Below the pieces are notes generated by a model. That model was not told the origin of the DNA. It was given only the letters and a program-made list of their open reading frames with translations, and searched no databases. The position numbers and the translations under genes were made by a program. From Tausonia pullulans (lineage: Eukaryota; Basidiomycota; Tremellomycetes; Cystofilobasidiales; Mrakiaceae): a DNA stretch of 64,000 bases. Positions 10,343 to 20,783 of the stretch are shown here, in pieces; position 1 is the first letter of the stretch, and each line of letters starts with the position of its first letter. Location: positions 992,001 to 1,056,000 of the forward strand of contig OX637627.1 of NCBI GenBank assembly GCA_951802195.1, in the 5' to 3' direction.

Positions 10343-10857
10343 ATGCCCTCCTTCTCCAAGCTCTTCACCCGCCGCTCTTCTTCTACGTCGGCGACCTCCG
10401 CGTCCTCAGACGACGACGCCTCGCTTCTTTCGAAGAAATCCTACGAGAAGGCCCGCAAGTACTCTAGTAGCTCGTACGTACCCTCCAACTACCCTCCATC
10501 TGCTTGATCTATGCGATCCGAACAACGCGCATCCTGACACCTCTCGATCTCCCCTCTTGTCTCCCGCTCTCCAGCGCCACCGCCAGGTCCCCTACTGAGC
10601 AGCAGCGCTCGCTCGAGGCCCTCATGTCGACTTACGGTGCTCAACCCATGGGCAACATGCCGGGCTTTAACGTCCCCGACTTGACCAAGACCGGCCCCAA
10701 GCTTCCCTTATACTCGGACGAGGCTTCCCCGCCGTCCTACGCTCCCCCTCGCCCTCGGGTCGTCCGCCGCGCCGTCGCTCCTAAGGAGGATCCCTATGTG
10801 ACCTACCAGAAGATCCTCGAGGCCACCGCCCGCAGGGGTTGTGTCAAGTACGCCTAA
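10343..10857 (+). CDS. Small Ser-rich LPxY/PPxY protein, tandem paralog 1
   Basis: Two exons, 10343-10473 and 10575-10857, joined in phase, give 137 residues. The protein begins MPSFSKLFTRRSSS, has a Ser/Asp-rich first exon and a middle segment not shared with its sisters (STYGAQPMGNMPGFNVPD). It ends with the family block: LPLYSDEASPPSY, then VVRRAVAPKEDPYVTYQKIL. No signal peptide or membrane segment is visible. LPxY and PPxY motifs are known ligands of WW domains such as those of the Rsp5/Nedd4 ubiquitin ligase, so an adaptor role is possible; this is inference. The two other copies at 12040 and 13575 show it belongs to a tandem family. I do not recognise the family by name. Confidence 0.75.
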
Positions 10858-12039
10858 CTGAAGCTCTCAGGGTGAATGACCAGTCTTTCGCTCTCGCGCG
10901 GGGGTCGGTGCAGTGCTGACGCATGACCGGTCGTCCCCCTCCGCAGTCCTCTGAACTTCGAACGCACACCCGAACCTGCAACTGCCACGCCGCACTTCGC
11001 ATCAAGATCGTCAGCAGCTCATCACCGTGAGTGATGTAGCTCGCGCCATTGGTCTCCGCAAGGAGCACCACTGTTCTCGAGGATCAACACCTCGCCCGTC
11101 CCGCCCGCCATCGCCCGATGCCACCCACCAACTCGCCCGCCTCGCTCATCCGTCGCCCCTCGCCAGACCGGGAGTTTTCTTTTCCCATCTGCTGTCCCCT
11201 CTCTTTGTCATCTGCATTTCGTAGATCGATTTCATCCCATGGGTCCCTCTGTGTCGATCCCTGATCCTCTGTGACCTCTGTTTCTTTCCTACCTACCCGC
11301 CCGTCCTGCTCTCCTTCTCTGGGACAGCCAATGCAATATGTTCCCATTGAATCTCCTTATCGAATTACCTCAGCTCTGAAAGCTCTTGATCTGCACAAAT
11401 GAAGCTGTCTCAAACCTGGCCGGCTGGGGCATTCAATTGTCCGCCTCGTGTCTCATCTCTGCCTGCTCCAGCTAAACAAAATCATCGAGTTCAGTCGTCC
11501 CAAGATGAAGGTGCTTTTATCAGCTTGAGAAGTAGGAGGGTTTTCCAGTGATCCTGCAGTTTGAGTATCTGCTACCTGAAACCTGCTGCAATCGGGCCGG
11601 AACTGCATTGACCTCGGCTTTCTTCGTGCACGATCGAGAAACTTTGTCCGTTCCATCGACACGACGAGCCTCTGTGAACAAATATTAGAAGGGGCAGGCA
11701 TCCGAGCTGAGCGAGAAGCCACGTCTGGACAGGGGAAGGACCACGTCAACGCCTGACTCACGCTCTTCGGCCGCCGTCGCTCGGCTCCGCTTCGCGCATA
11801 CGTACGTGGCCTCTTTTTTTTTGCCCAGTCAGACCGTCATTTCTCGATCCTTGGTCGGCTGATGACCCGGCTCCGAACATATCTCTGGAGTCACTGGCCA
11901 GTCTTCAACGACTCAGCTTCAAATGTAGGAACTTGGCTCGTGTTCCTTCTCCTTCAACCACTACCCTCTCCTCCACTCCTCGACCACACTGCCGTCCAAC
12001 ACCACCTTCACGACCAACTCCCATCCTCCCAAGCTCAAG
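10858..12039. other. Spacer between paralogs 1 and 2
   Basis: About 1.2 kb with only short, overlapping open frames on both strands and no motif I recognise. The final ~100 bases are C/T-rich, as in the leaders of the other small genes here, and probably form the promoter and leader of paralog 2. Confidence 0.5.
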
Positions 12040-12330
12040 ATGCCCTCTTTCTCCAAGTTTTTCAAGCGCTCCTCTCGCTCCTCTTCCTCTTCAACCATCT
12101 CATCGTCGTCGTCCTCCTCAAGGCCCTCTTCGCCTGGATACAGTTCCTCAATCCTCTCCCATGGCTCCAGCTCCAACATCGCGGCGCTCCCCTCGTACTC
12201 GGACGACACCAATCCTCCAGCCTACGCCGTGAAGCGCGTCGTCCGCCGAGTCGTCGCTCCAAAGGAGGACCCTTACGTCGCGTACCAGCGGTTGCTCGCA
12301 GCCCATGCTTTGAAGGGTGGCTGCCGATGA
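12040..12330 (+). CDS. Small Ser-rich LPxY/PPxY protein, tandem paralog 2
   Basis: A single-exon gene of 96 residues, the shortest of the three. It starts MPSFSKFFKRSSRSS, runs through a nearly pure Ser stretch, then carries LPSYSDDTNPPAY and VVRRVVAPKEDPYVAYQRLL and ends in GGCR. The spacing between the LPxY and PPxY tyrosines is nine residues, the same as in the sisters. It lacks the intron and the extra middle segment of paralog 1. Low-complexity Ser codons vary while the C-terminal block is held, which argues for selection on the protein. Function unknown; WW-domain binding is a reasonable guess from the motifs. Confidence 0.75.
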   Translation: MPSFSKFFKRSSRSSSSSTISSSSSSSRPSSPGYSSSILSHGSSSNIAALPSYSDDTNPPAYAVKRVVRRVVAPKEDPYVAYQRLLAAHALKGGCR

Positions 12331-13574
12331 AGAGGCCCACGCAGAGTCAGTATCGATCCAGGCAAGAGCTATCCATTTGGAAGCTTAAGTGCTGATGCGA
12401 TATGTTTCCCCAGACCATCCGTAATCGAACAAATAACCCGTCCCCATCGCTACTATAACCGCTCAATCCCGCCACCGGACAACATCCAGCAGCTCAAGGA
12501 GCTGCCGAGTCTCTTCGCTCTTCTCCCTTCCCATCTTTCAAGAAGGACGGACAGATTGATAGCCAGCCTACTGCATATCTACAAAGGTCCTCGACCTCGT
12601 TCTCCTGCCAATCGACTTCTCGATTCGCCCTCACCGGTACCACCGGCATTAACTATTCGCCCTGTCCTCTCTCGTAGATCAGAGTATATACTTAGACCCC
12701 ACTCCTAGTCTACACTCTCTATCGTGTCATCTTACATAGGTAGACCCGATCACGGCCCCTTGATCCCCAAAAAGCTTCATCCCTGGAGCGGCCGAACTGT
12801 CGTCGTTTCTGGTTTCCTAGTCCCTTTGTCACAATACAATGCCTCTCCTCTTATTTTCTGATTGCTCTGTGTCAGCGCTGGAACATTCGCGTGCGAGACA
12901 TCAATGTGCATATCCGTCGATTGATGCCTGCCTCGACGCTGTCTCAAAGGCCTCATCTCCGCCCAGGGATTCCGGCGATCTTTAGTTCGCTGCTGTCTGC
13001 TCTGCAAATAATTTTCCAGTCTCTGGCTATGACGCCGAGAGGATGCGAGATCCCCTTGAGCGAGCGAAGTTTAATACGTGCGAAAGTTTCTGGCTAAGCA
13101 GGGATACTGTCACAGCGCGCTTGGTTGACTGGCTGCCACAGATTTGGGCCACGTCAGCCATTTGCCTGTGAAAAATTCACATAGGTGGCTTCGTTGGCCC
13201 GCATGAACCATGAGCCTCACAAGTCGACACAAGGTCCGGATGACTGAATCACCAACTGGCATGGCCTCGGAGCCGGCCAGCGGGGCGGACACGTCAAGGG
13301 CTGGTGACTCGCCCTGCCTGCTTGCCACGTGGTCGATTGTTTGGCCGGCTTGTCCAGAATCCTCAACCCTCCCTCCTCCCAAATCGGCACGTACCTGACT
13401 TCGTAGTTGTACACAGCTCTGGATCAATGTATATGAGTCACTGCTGAGCGGCACAAAGAGACTTTATGAGCGACGAAGTCTTTCACTTTTGTTATCTTAA
13501 CCACTACTTTCCAGCTCTTCATCAGCATCGAGCCTCATTCAAACAAGACCTTTCAGCCCTCCGCTCTCTCCGAC
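12331..13574. other. Spacer between paralogs 2 and 3
   Basis: About 1.2 kb without a recognisable gene; only short frames with no family resemblance on either strand. No tRNA or clear repeat was seen. Confidence 0.5.
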
Positions 13575-13970
13575 ATGGCCTCTTTTTTCAAAATGTTCAC
13601 CCAATCATTACGCTCCTCTTCGTCCCCGTCGTCGTCGTCGTCGTCGTCGTCGTCCTCCCGATCTCTGTCGTCATTGTCGTCGTCCGACTGCGTGCCCTCC
13701 TCCAGCACTAGCAACGACGACTCCTCCAGCCGTCCCCTCTCCATCGTCGTCGCCGTCGTCGACGAACAGCCATTGAGCTTCAAACCCATCAACATCAAGA
13801 CCACAAGCACAATCACCAAGAACCAACTCCCCTCGTACACGGATGACTCAACTCCGCCAGCCTACGCCCCAGCCCAGGTTATCCGCCGAGTTGTCGCTCC
13901 AAAGGAGAACCCATACGTTACTTATCAGCGAATTTTGGCTGCCTCTTCCAAGAGGGGAGCGCTCCCTTGA
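13575..13970 (+). CDS. Small Ser-rich LPxY/PPxY protein, tandem paralog 3
   Basis: A single exon encodes 131 residues. The start MASFFKMFTQSLRSSSS is a diverged form of the MPSFSK block. A Ser run follows, encoded partly by a trinucleotide repeat at 13628-13654. The end holds LPSYTDDSTPPAY, then VIRRVVAPKENPYVTYQRIL. A middle insertion (PLSFKPINIKTTSTITKNQ) is not shared with the others. The conserved C-terminal block and same-strand head-to-tail order support origin by tandem duplication. No known domain; the motif pair suggests a partner with WW domains. Confidence 0.75.
   Translation: MASFFKMFTQSLRSSSSPSSSSSSSSSSRSLSSLSSSDCVPSSSTSNDDSSSRPLSIVVAVVDEQPLSFKPINIKTTSTITKNQLPSYTDDSTPPAYAPAQVIRRVVAPKENPYVTYQRILAASSKRGALP
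13628..13654 (+). repeat. (GTC)9 trinucleotide microsatellite inside paralog 3
   Basis: Nine perfect GTC/TCG units code for consecutive Ser residues. Slippage here would change the length of the Ser run without shifting the frame, so the protein may vary in length between strains. Confidence 0.9.
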
Positions 13971-14494
13971 AGGACTCAAGGTCCTGTGAGTCCTGAACGT
14001 CCGCGTACGAGACCAGTTAGCCAACAGCGCGCTGGTGACTGATCGATTCCCTTTGGTTCGATCTCTCAGGCCTGCTGCCTCAACCTTCGGACCCATGAAC
14101 CCACATTCGTCGTTGTTATCCCCCCCCATCCCCCCCTCCCCTAAAAAAATGGAACTGTCAACCACCAGCGAGCGGTCGCCTCACCTCTTCGAGAATGGAG
14201 AATCCACTCCACATTGATGAGGGCTTGGCTCATCGCTCAACGCCTTCGCACAAGCGCCTTCCTACTTCTCTCCCGGGCAAGACTCGCTTCGCTCTCCCGT
14301 CTGCCCATCTGGCGCTCAGCTTGATAGTCTTGCTCTTCCCCGACTCTCCCCGGCCTCGCTTCGTTGTTCTTCCCCTCTCCGGCTCATCCCTCCATTCTTC
14401 GTACCTGGACCCCATGCGTGTCTCTCTCCTCTGTCCCTTGCCCTCATCGTTTCCTTGCACGCGCACCGGGAAAGTAGAAACCATCCCGCGATCC
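13971..14494. other. Convergent intergenic region
   Basis: Lies between the stop of paralog 3 and the stop of the AFG1-like gene. Only shadow frames are present; it should hold the two 3' ends. Confidence 0.5.
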
Positions 14495-16726
14495 TCATGG
14501 ATCGCCGTTCTCCGGACTCTCCGTCGCCGGGCCAAAGGCCGCCCAGCGCTCGCCCCCCATCTAAGTGAGTGTCCAAGAATAACAGAGAGGGTCATCGGGT
14601 TGAGCCGCCGCCGCAACTTGAAGGTCGGAAGGGAAGACGATGCCGAGGAACGCACCTCCGTCAAGCGAGAAACACAACGTTTGAACGCAAAGACTTCCTC
14701 CTCGCCCGTAAAGATGGACGACGCGACGTCATCACCCTCGAGGTCCGAGAGCTCGTCGATGACTATGGCATTGGTTCGCATAAGCGCACTATCCAAGAGG
14801 GAGAACAGGGCAGGCGCGTGCCGACTTACTACCTCGCTCGCCCGAGGAGCGCTCCTCCGAGGACTCATCCGAGAAGATCTCGGTGATGGGTGCCTCGGAT
14901 GAGAGGAAGAGCTTGGTGCGCGACTCGTAGCAGGCATCGATGAAAGTGATAAACCGTCGGGCCTTAGTCAAGCGGAGAGTCATCAGTTCGACCGAACCAG
15001 GGAGAGGACGTCAAGAGAGTGAGCAGCCACCTTGTCCTTGGTGTCCAAGTTAAGACGCGGGACATCCTCGACAAAGATGATCGGGAACGTCTTGGTGACT
15101 TCAAGGTAATCCGCTGCTCCCAAACTCTTGCCGCACAGGTCGTTGAATCCAAAGAGCGCGACAGTCTCGTTGCTCTCCGGGACTGTGAGCTTTCGGCCCC
15201 AGACGTCAATCCGGCGGTTCTCGACGAGGGGAGATGTGGAGGAGTAGGCGTTGAATAGCTTGCGGAACTCGCGCGACTCATGAGTCGAGGGTGTCGAGTC
15301 GAAATAAACTTTTTTGACGGCGCCGGGGACCTTGCGGTAATCTGTGTGGGGCGGATTGCGGTCAATTATCGGAGAGAAAATAATGAAACATGCTTCCACA
15401 AACCTTCGCCATTGAGGTCGGCGATCTCGAATCGCTCCTTGATGAGGTCGATGCACGGTAGGAAGGACCCTCGCTGAAGACCGTTCTTGTACAGCTCGTC
15501 CGGATGCCGGCTGCGCCCGTTTTAGAGTCAGCAGAAGAAGGAACTTTTGCTGAAAGAGTTCTGGACCCACTTGGATGTCATAACGCAGATGACACCATAG
15601 CCCATCAACCGTTCGAGCAAGTTGCGAAGAATCATTGCGTCCGTGATGTCGGTGACCTGAGCCGGCGTTGCCTCACATCAACAGGGGAACGTAGCCCTAG
15701 ATCTGTGTGTTTACGTACCTGGAACTCGTCAAAACTCAGGATCCGCGCATCGCGGGCAAGATCACGCGCCACTTCTCCGAGCCGGTCACCGTTCTCGCCA
15801 AACTTGAGCTTATAGCTGTTAAAGAAGCGATGTTCGCCGTCAAATCTCTGCAGTTCTGGCGGTCAGGAAACACAGGAAGAAAACGTACGCATGATTCCGT
15901 TTGTGGACGTCTATCATGAAGGCGTGGAAGTGAACCCTCCGCCGCGAATTGTGGAATCTTTCCGGGAGCGTTGAATGGAAGAGATCCATGAGCATGGACT
16001 TGCCCTGTGCACGAAGTAGAGCGAGCCCAGTCCAGTCAGAGCAGAGCGCCTTCGTCATCAGCAGTGGATCTCGCACAACGCACCGTTCCGACGGTGCCGT
16101 AGAGATAGAGGCCTTTCGGGGCTGAGGCGGGGATCGTGAGAGAGTGATCGCCTGCTTCTTCTGCCGACTTGGCGGCGCGACCAGGACCAAAGAGTCGGCT
16201 AAGCTGGAGTGAAAGTCGTCAGCAACGAGCACTTGCGAGTGACAGAAGAAGGACCGAGCGCAAGGAAGCTGTTGACCCCTCGATCCCGCCGAGGGCTCGC
16301 GACGAGCTTTGGAAGCCCCCCCCCCCCAAATGACCTAACGGAGTGACAAGATACTGCCCCGATATGTGGAGCGGCAGTCCGCGCGTCTCATGGGTCCCAC
16401 AGCAAGGGCGAGCGAACGACAACCAAGAGTCAGGCGAGGCAGAGGAAAGGACAACTGACAAAGCCTCCCGGGGCAGCCTTCGGGATCTCCTCCTGGATCT
16501 CAGGTGGATCGTACTTTTCTAATCGGTCATGGAGCTTTTGGAGCTTGGCGACGATTCCGCGCTGATGGTCGTCGTTGAGGAGCGTGCCGGCCTGGACGAG
16601 CGTGTCATACTTGGCGAGAGGCCCGGCGGTGGGTCCGTCGACGTCGGACTTGGGCGTCGTCGAGAGCGCACGCCGGGAGCGTGGAAAGAGACGAGGAGCG
16701 AAGAGGATTAACGAGATGACCCGCAT
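14495..16726 (-). CDS. AFG1: Mitochondrial AFG1/LACE1-family ATPase
   Basis: The start (ATG at 16726) gives [22 protein letters not shown], a basic amphipathic leader typical of mitochondrial import. Later exons show the AFG1 P-loop [19 protein letters not shown], split by an intron at the second GT, then [12 protein letters not shown]. The Walker B region is [25 protein letters not shown], followed by MTSKW. The C-terminal half contains [70 protein letters not shown] and the family ending [21 protein letters not shown] last short exon adds [20 protein letters not shown] before the stop at 14495. In yeast this inner-membrane ATPase helps remove cytochrome oxidase subunits. It shares a 367-bp divergent promoter with the CCDC97-like gene. 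Some internal exon ends were not pinned down. Confidence 0.9.
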
Positions 16727-17093
16727 GTTTGTGGTCGCTGCTCGGAGGCGGGCGGATGTCGTCGGTGTTGTCGGTGTTGTTGGAGCGGCCGCAGACAGGA
16801 AGAGGGAGGAGAGAGTGGACGCTGCTTCTAGGTTGTCGGCGTGCAGCGCTCTCGGTCGCTGGCGTCGAGGCGAGGCTGGAGAGAGGGAGGGCGGCCTCGA
16901 GAGCGCCGGTCAGTCTTGAAAGAAGGTGGTGATCGTTGGGACCCGGCCGGTCTCTGTCAATGCCGAAGGAGGACGCGCCAACGACGGACGGGCACATGGG
17001 AGCAACGAAACGAAACGGACGCCACTCGTCCAGCCCTCGTCTCCAGTCAGTCAACCCCCACAACCTCTTCCGTTCCGTACCAGGTTTCCAGCT
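16727..17093. promoter_or_regulatory. Divergent promoter region, AFG1 / CCDC97-like
   Basis: 367 bp separate the two start codons, so both promoters and leaders must lie here. No clear TATA box or named operator was seen. Confidence 0.4.
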
Positions 17094-17986
17094 ATGGACT
17101 TTGCCTCTCTCCCCACCGACCCCGATGCACCGCGCGCGCCTCTCCCGCCCCAGCGGTCCCCTCCCGAGATCATGGCTCTCTGCGCAACATACCTTGCGCT
17201 CCCGCCGCCAGCAAGCTCCATGACGCCCTTCGCCTTTCTCAGCGCCCACATCGCCAGTCTGCCCTCAAACCTCGGCCGCCTCTACTCCCCGATCGTTCTG
17301 CCCCAGCCCCGGTCGGCCATCCCGACGATTCGCAACCGCCGTCTCCGGTACGCGTCGGCCTCGCCCCCAGCGCTCTCGGTTGCTCACGGACGCGACCGGC
17401 ACCCGCTCTTGTACGAACGCGTCGTCGGGTCCGAGCCACCCCCGCCCGTCCCACGCTCGGAGGCCGCCACGAATGACGACGACGATGAGGAGGCTTGGGG
17501 TGCGCAGCTTGTGCTTGCGGGCGAGAAGGCGAAGCACGGCAAGTTTGGCGCCATGATGAAAGGCTTCGAGGAAGAGCGCGAGGGCGAGCGGCTGCGTAGT
17601 CGCAAGCGGGAGGAGCATAAGGTCGAGGCCGCCGAGGGCGAAGAGTTCGATAGCGAAAGTGACGAGGACGAGATGGCTCTCGAAGAAGAACTGGCTGAGG
17701 AATCTGTCGAGCAACGGATGGCCGCGTTTGCCCGCCTGCTCAAGGAGCGGTTCCTGGATGGTCTCGAGGTGCGTCGTCATCATGCTTGCATCCGTGCATG
17801 GCGAGAGGTCAACGCTGATTGGCTGAGCTGCAGGATTTCGACTACGATGAGATTGACTTTGACGAGGCCTATGATGCGCCTCCATCGGCCTCGGGCGATC
17901 TCTCGGAAGAGCGTTGGTTCGACGATGAGGAGGAATCCCAGCAGTCTCAGGAGCATCGGAAGGACAACATGGAGTACGATTATTGA
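17094..17986 (+). CDS. CCDC97-like protein (DUF2052)
   Basis: Exons 17094-17768 and 17834-17986 give 275 residues. The N-terminal half holds a short helical region (PPEIMALCATYLALPP, FLSAHIASLP). The centre is charged and likely coiled, with many Glu/Arg (KGFEEEREGERLRSRKREE) and an acidic stretch (FDSESDEDEMALEEEL). The diagnostic block is MAAFARLLKERFLDGLE then DFDYDEIDFDEAYD and ERWFDDEEE, matching the DUF2052/CCDC97 pattern of RERFLxGxDxDFDYxxID plus a late acidic tail. Human CCDC97 is reported with the SF3B splicing complex, so a nuclear splicing role is plausible. The single intron sits exactly inside the conserved block. Confidence 0.8.
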
Positions 17987-18331
17987 TGCATGCACTTCAA
18001 GGCGAAGAGAGAACGATCTTGCTGGGCTGGGAACGCGCCTGCGGTGAAATCCTCTGCAGCAAACGAGAGGCCCTGCAGGTCCTGCTTCACTAGCGTTCCT
18101 GGTGTGCGGCTGTCAAACGCCGCGTCTGCGCAATACTGTTGTCGCCGGCTTACGGATGAAGACCCGCGAAAGGAGGGTTGACGTCGGGCTTTCCTTCTAC
18201 TCGGCAGTACTTTATCGGCGAAAAGCACTCCGAGGAGAGGATCATTTCCCCTCTCGCTTCTCTGCAAACCTCCATCGCAACGCTCTCATCCGAGAGCTGC
18301 TCTTCTTCCATCTGTCCGCAAGAGCCCCACC
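17987..18331. other. Tandem intergenic region
   Basis: 345 bp between two plus-strand genes. No gene or named motif; presumably the 3' end of the CCDC97-like gene and the promoter of the transporter. Confidence 0.5.
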
Positions 18332-20276
18332 ATGAGCATCGAAGACCACCGTTCGCTGTCACCAGCCGGCTCATCGGAGGCGAATGAACCTCGCAAGTCA
18401 TCGGACTACGCCGAGGAGGAAAGCATCGCACTTCTCCCGCTAGATGGAAGCCGCACGGAAGGGAGGACTGCTTCGTCTGTGAACGAGAACAAGTACATGC
18501 TTGTGTCCTGCTCGCGTCTCCAGCGCGCTCGCTCACCGCATCGATGTTCCTCGCGCGCTCCCGAGCAGGAAGGAGAACCATGCCCAGTCATCTCGGAAGG
18601 AGGTCATCGCCCTAATTGGAATCAACTACTACTTCTTCATCGCCGGATGGACGGACGCCTCGACGGGGCCGCTGCTTGCGGGCATTCGAGAGCATTATCA
18701 GGTGAGATGCGACGCACGCTTGTCAGCGCGCAGAGCCCTCGCCGACCACGACGCATGACTCGCGCCTACTGCAGGTCAAATACTCCCGTGTTTCACTTCT
18801 TTTTCTTTTCAACGTGATCGGCTTTGCCTCGGCTGCCGTATCGGTTGCGTTCTTGAATGGCCGCTTCCGGCTGGGTACCGTTCGTCCCACCATCTGCTTG
18901 TACGCCACTCTCGCTTCTTGCTCATACTCCTTGTCCCCTCTCTCTGCCAGATCATGGTCGCGGCCTCCTGCCTCCAGATTGGGACAGCCCTCGTCCAGTC
19001 ATTTGCGCCTCCATTCTGGCTGTTTGCATCCATCAACGTCCTGGGAGGATATGGGATTGGAGTGATGGTGCGTTGTTTCTCGCCTCGAAGACCACCACCG
19101 GGTCTGACAATCGTCTTGTTCCCCAGGATGCCGAGTCGAACACTTTCCTCTCCCTCCTCGCTGAGTCGGCATCGAAGCTCTCCTTCGCTCATGCATGGTA
19201 TGGCGTCGGTGCCTTTGTGTCGCCTCTCATCGCCTCGGGTTTTTTCGTCACGCTTCGCTCCCCAGGCTTCTTCCACTTCTACCGTTGGACTGCCGTCCTG
19301 GGAGCGCTCAACCTCGCAGCTATGGCGTATAACTTTACGGGGGAGAGAGGCGGTGTCACTTCTCAGGGTGATGGCGATGGCAGCGTCGGCGGCGGAGAGA
19401 AGCAGGACGACCCACAAGGCACGCTCGGCAAGGTCCTTCGGCAGCCCATTGTGCATCTGATCAGCGCCTTTCTTTTCGTCTACGTCGGCTACGAGGTGAG
19501 CATATCTGGCTTTGCGCCCTCTTATCTCGCGGAGATTCGGAAGGCACCGGAGGACAAGGCCGGTTTCTCGTCCGCCGGTTTCTGGGGAGGTGAGTGGCTT
19601 TCGACCGGTAAAACCATGATCGTTCATATTCATTTCCTTTGGCTGCACCTTCCATCAGGTTTGACGCTTGGTCGATTCGTCCTGATCCCTGTCAGCAAAC
19701 GCGTAAGTCGGTCTCTTCTTGAAATTGTCTTGTCGGCACTGACTTATCTTTCTTGCAGCTCGGCGAACGGCTTGCTGTCGCGATCTACATAGGCATCGTG
19801 TCTGCCCTTCAAATTCTCGTCTGGTTGATACCGAACTGGATCGCCGACTCTATGGTACTCGCTGTACTGGGTGTCTTCCTGGCGAGTTTTCTGCGCGCGC
19901 GCCTGTCAACGGGTCTTTTTCACATTTGACGAAACCTTCTCTATTGACAGGGCCCATATTACCCACTCGCAATGTTCGTCCTGATTCAAGTTCTTCCGCC
20001 AGCTTTGTATACTGCTGAATATTTCATTGCAGGGCTATCTGCTGCAAGCTCGTCGCCCGTCCGCTTATCCCAACCGTCTGCGGCTGGATCTCATCCATTG
20101 GCGCCGGAGGAGCCGCCGGGATCCCCCTTCTCCTCGGCGCGCTTGCGGGATCGTTCACCATCATCATCATGCAGCCCGTCTTGCTCTTTATGTGCGCGAC
20201 AATGGCGTTGCTTTGGTGCTTTGTGCCGAACGTGCCTCAGGGGAAGGAGGAGATGGAGGAGACGGTCGAAGTTTGA
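18332..20276 (+). CDS. Major facilitator superfamily transporter (fucose permease-like / BSC6-like)
   Basis: Many-exon gene; exon 1 is 18332-18492 and exon 2 starts at 18569 (NENK|KENHAQSSRKEV). A ~65-residue hydrophilic N-terminus precedes about 12 membrane segments. These include VIALIGINYYFFIAGWTDAS with TGPLLAGIREHY, SLLFLFNVIGFASAAVSV, IMVAASCLQIGTALVQSF, PPFWLFASINVLGGYGIGVM, YGVGAFVSPLIASGFF and HLISAFLFVYVGYEVSISG. Later segments are GGLTLGRFVLIPVSKRLGERLAVAIYIGIVS, ILVWLIPNWIADSMVLAVLGVFLGP, IPLLLGALAGSFTIIIMQPV and LLFMCATMALLWCFVPNVP. The YEVxxxGFAPSY and fungal order of segments resemble the FucP-like branch and yeast Bsc6. Substrate unknown. The stop is near 20274-20276. Confidence 0.85.
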
Positions 20277-20783
20277 GTATTTGTGTCGTGTGCTTCCCTC
20301 CATATCCAGACCTCTGTTTCCATCCACAAACTTGCATCGATGTATTCCCTGTCATTGTCTCTTCTTCTGTTGGAATCTTGAACCTCCATGACCTCCCTCT
20401 TTCCATCACCCCACACTAGTTCCTTCTTCGGTTCTACACCCGCTCTTGAGCTGCGCTCTAATTCAATTCGCCTGGTGATCTGTCTCGGAGCGGGACGAGT
20501 CGGCTGATCCCACGTATCTAAGATGGCTTGCAGGTGCGCGCCCGCGGAGCTGTCGGACAAGGTGGGGTGAGATCCCAAGGAGGCAAGCAGCGGAGCACCT
20601 CAGAGGCAATGCAGCTCAAAGGGAGAGACCTATCAGGGATGCTAGAATTAGGTCTCTGCGATCGAGGGGAGATGAACGGAAATCGATTGAGACAAGACTT
20701 GAAGGAGACCACTAGGCGGGAAGAGGAGAAAGAAAGCGCCAGCTAGGCGTGTGCGCGCGCACTGAGCGCAATACCGCACAGTT
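20277..20783. other. Convergent intergenic region
   Basis: 507 bp between the stops of the transporter and the pectin lyase gene. No gene recognised. Confidence 0.5.

Noticed and set aside
14195-14902. Plus-strand open frame of 235 residues
   Set aside because: Lies opposite the AFG1 C-terminal exons and has no family resemblance.
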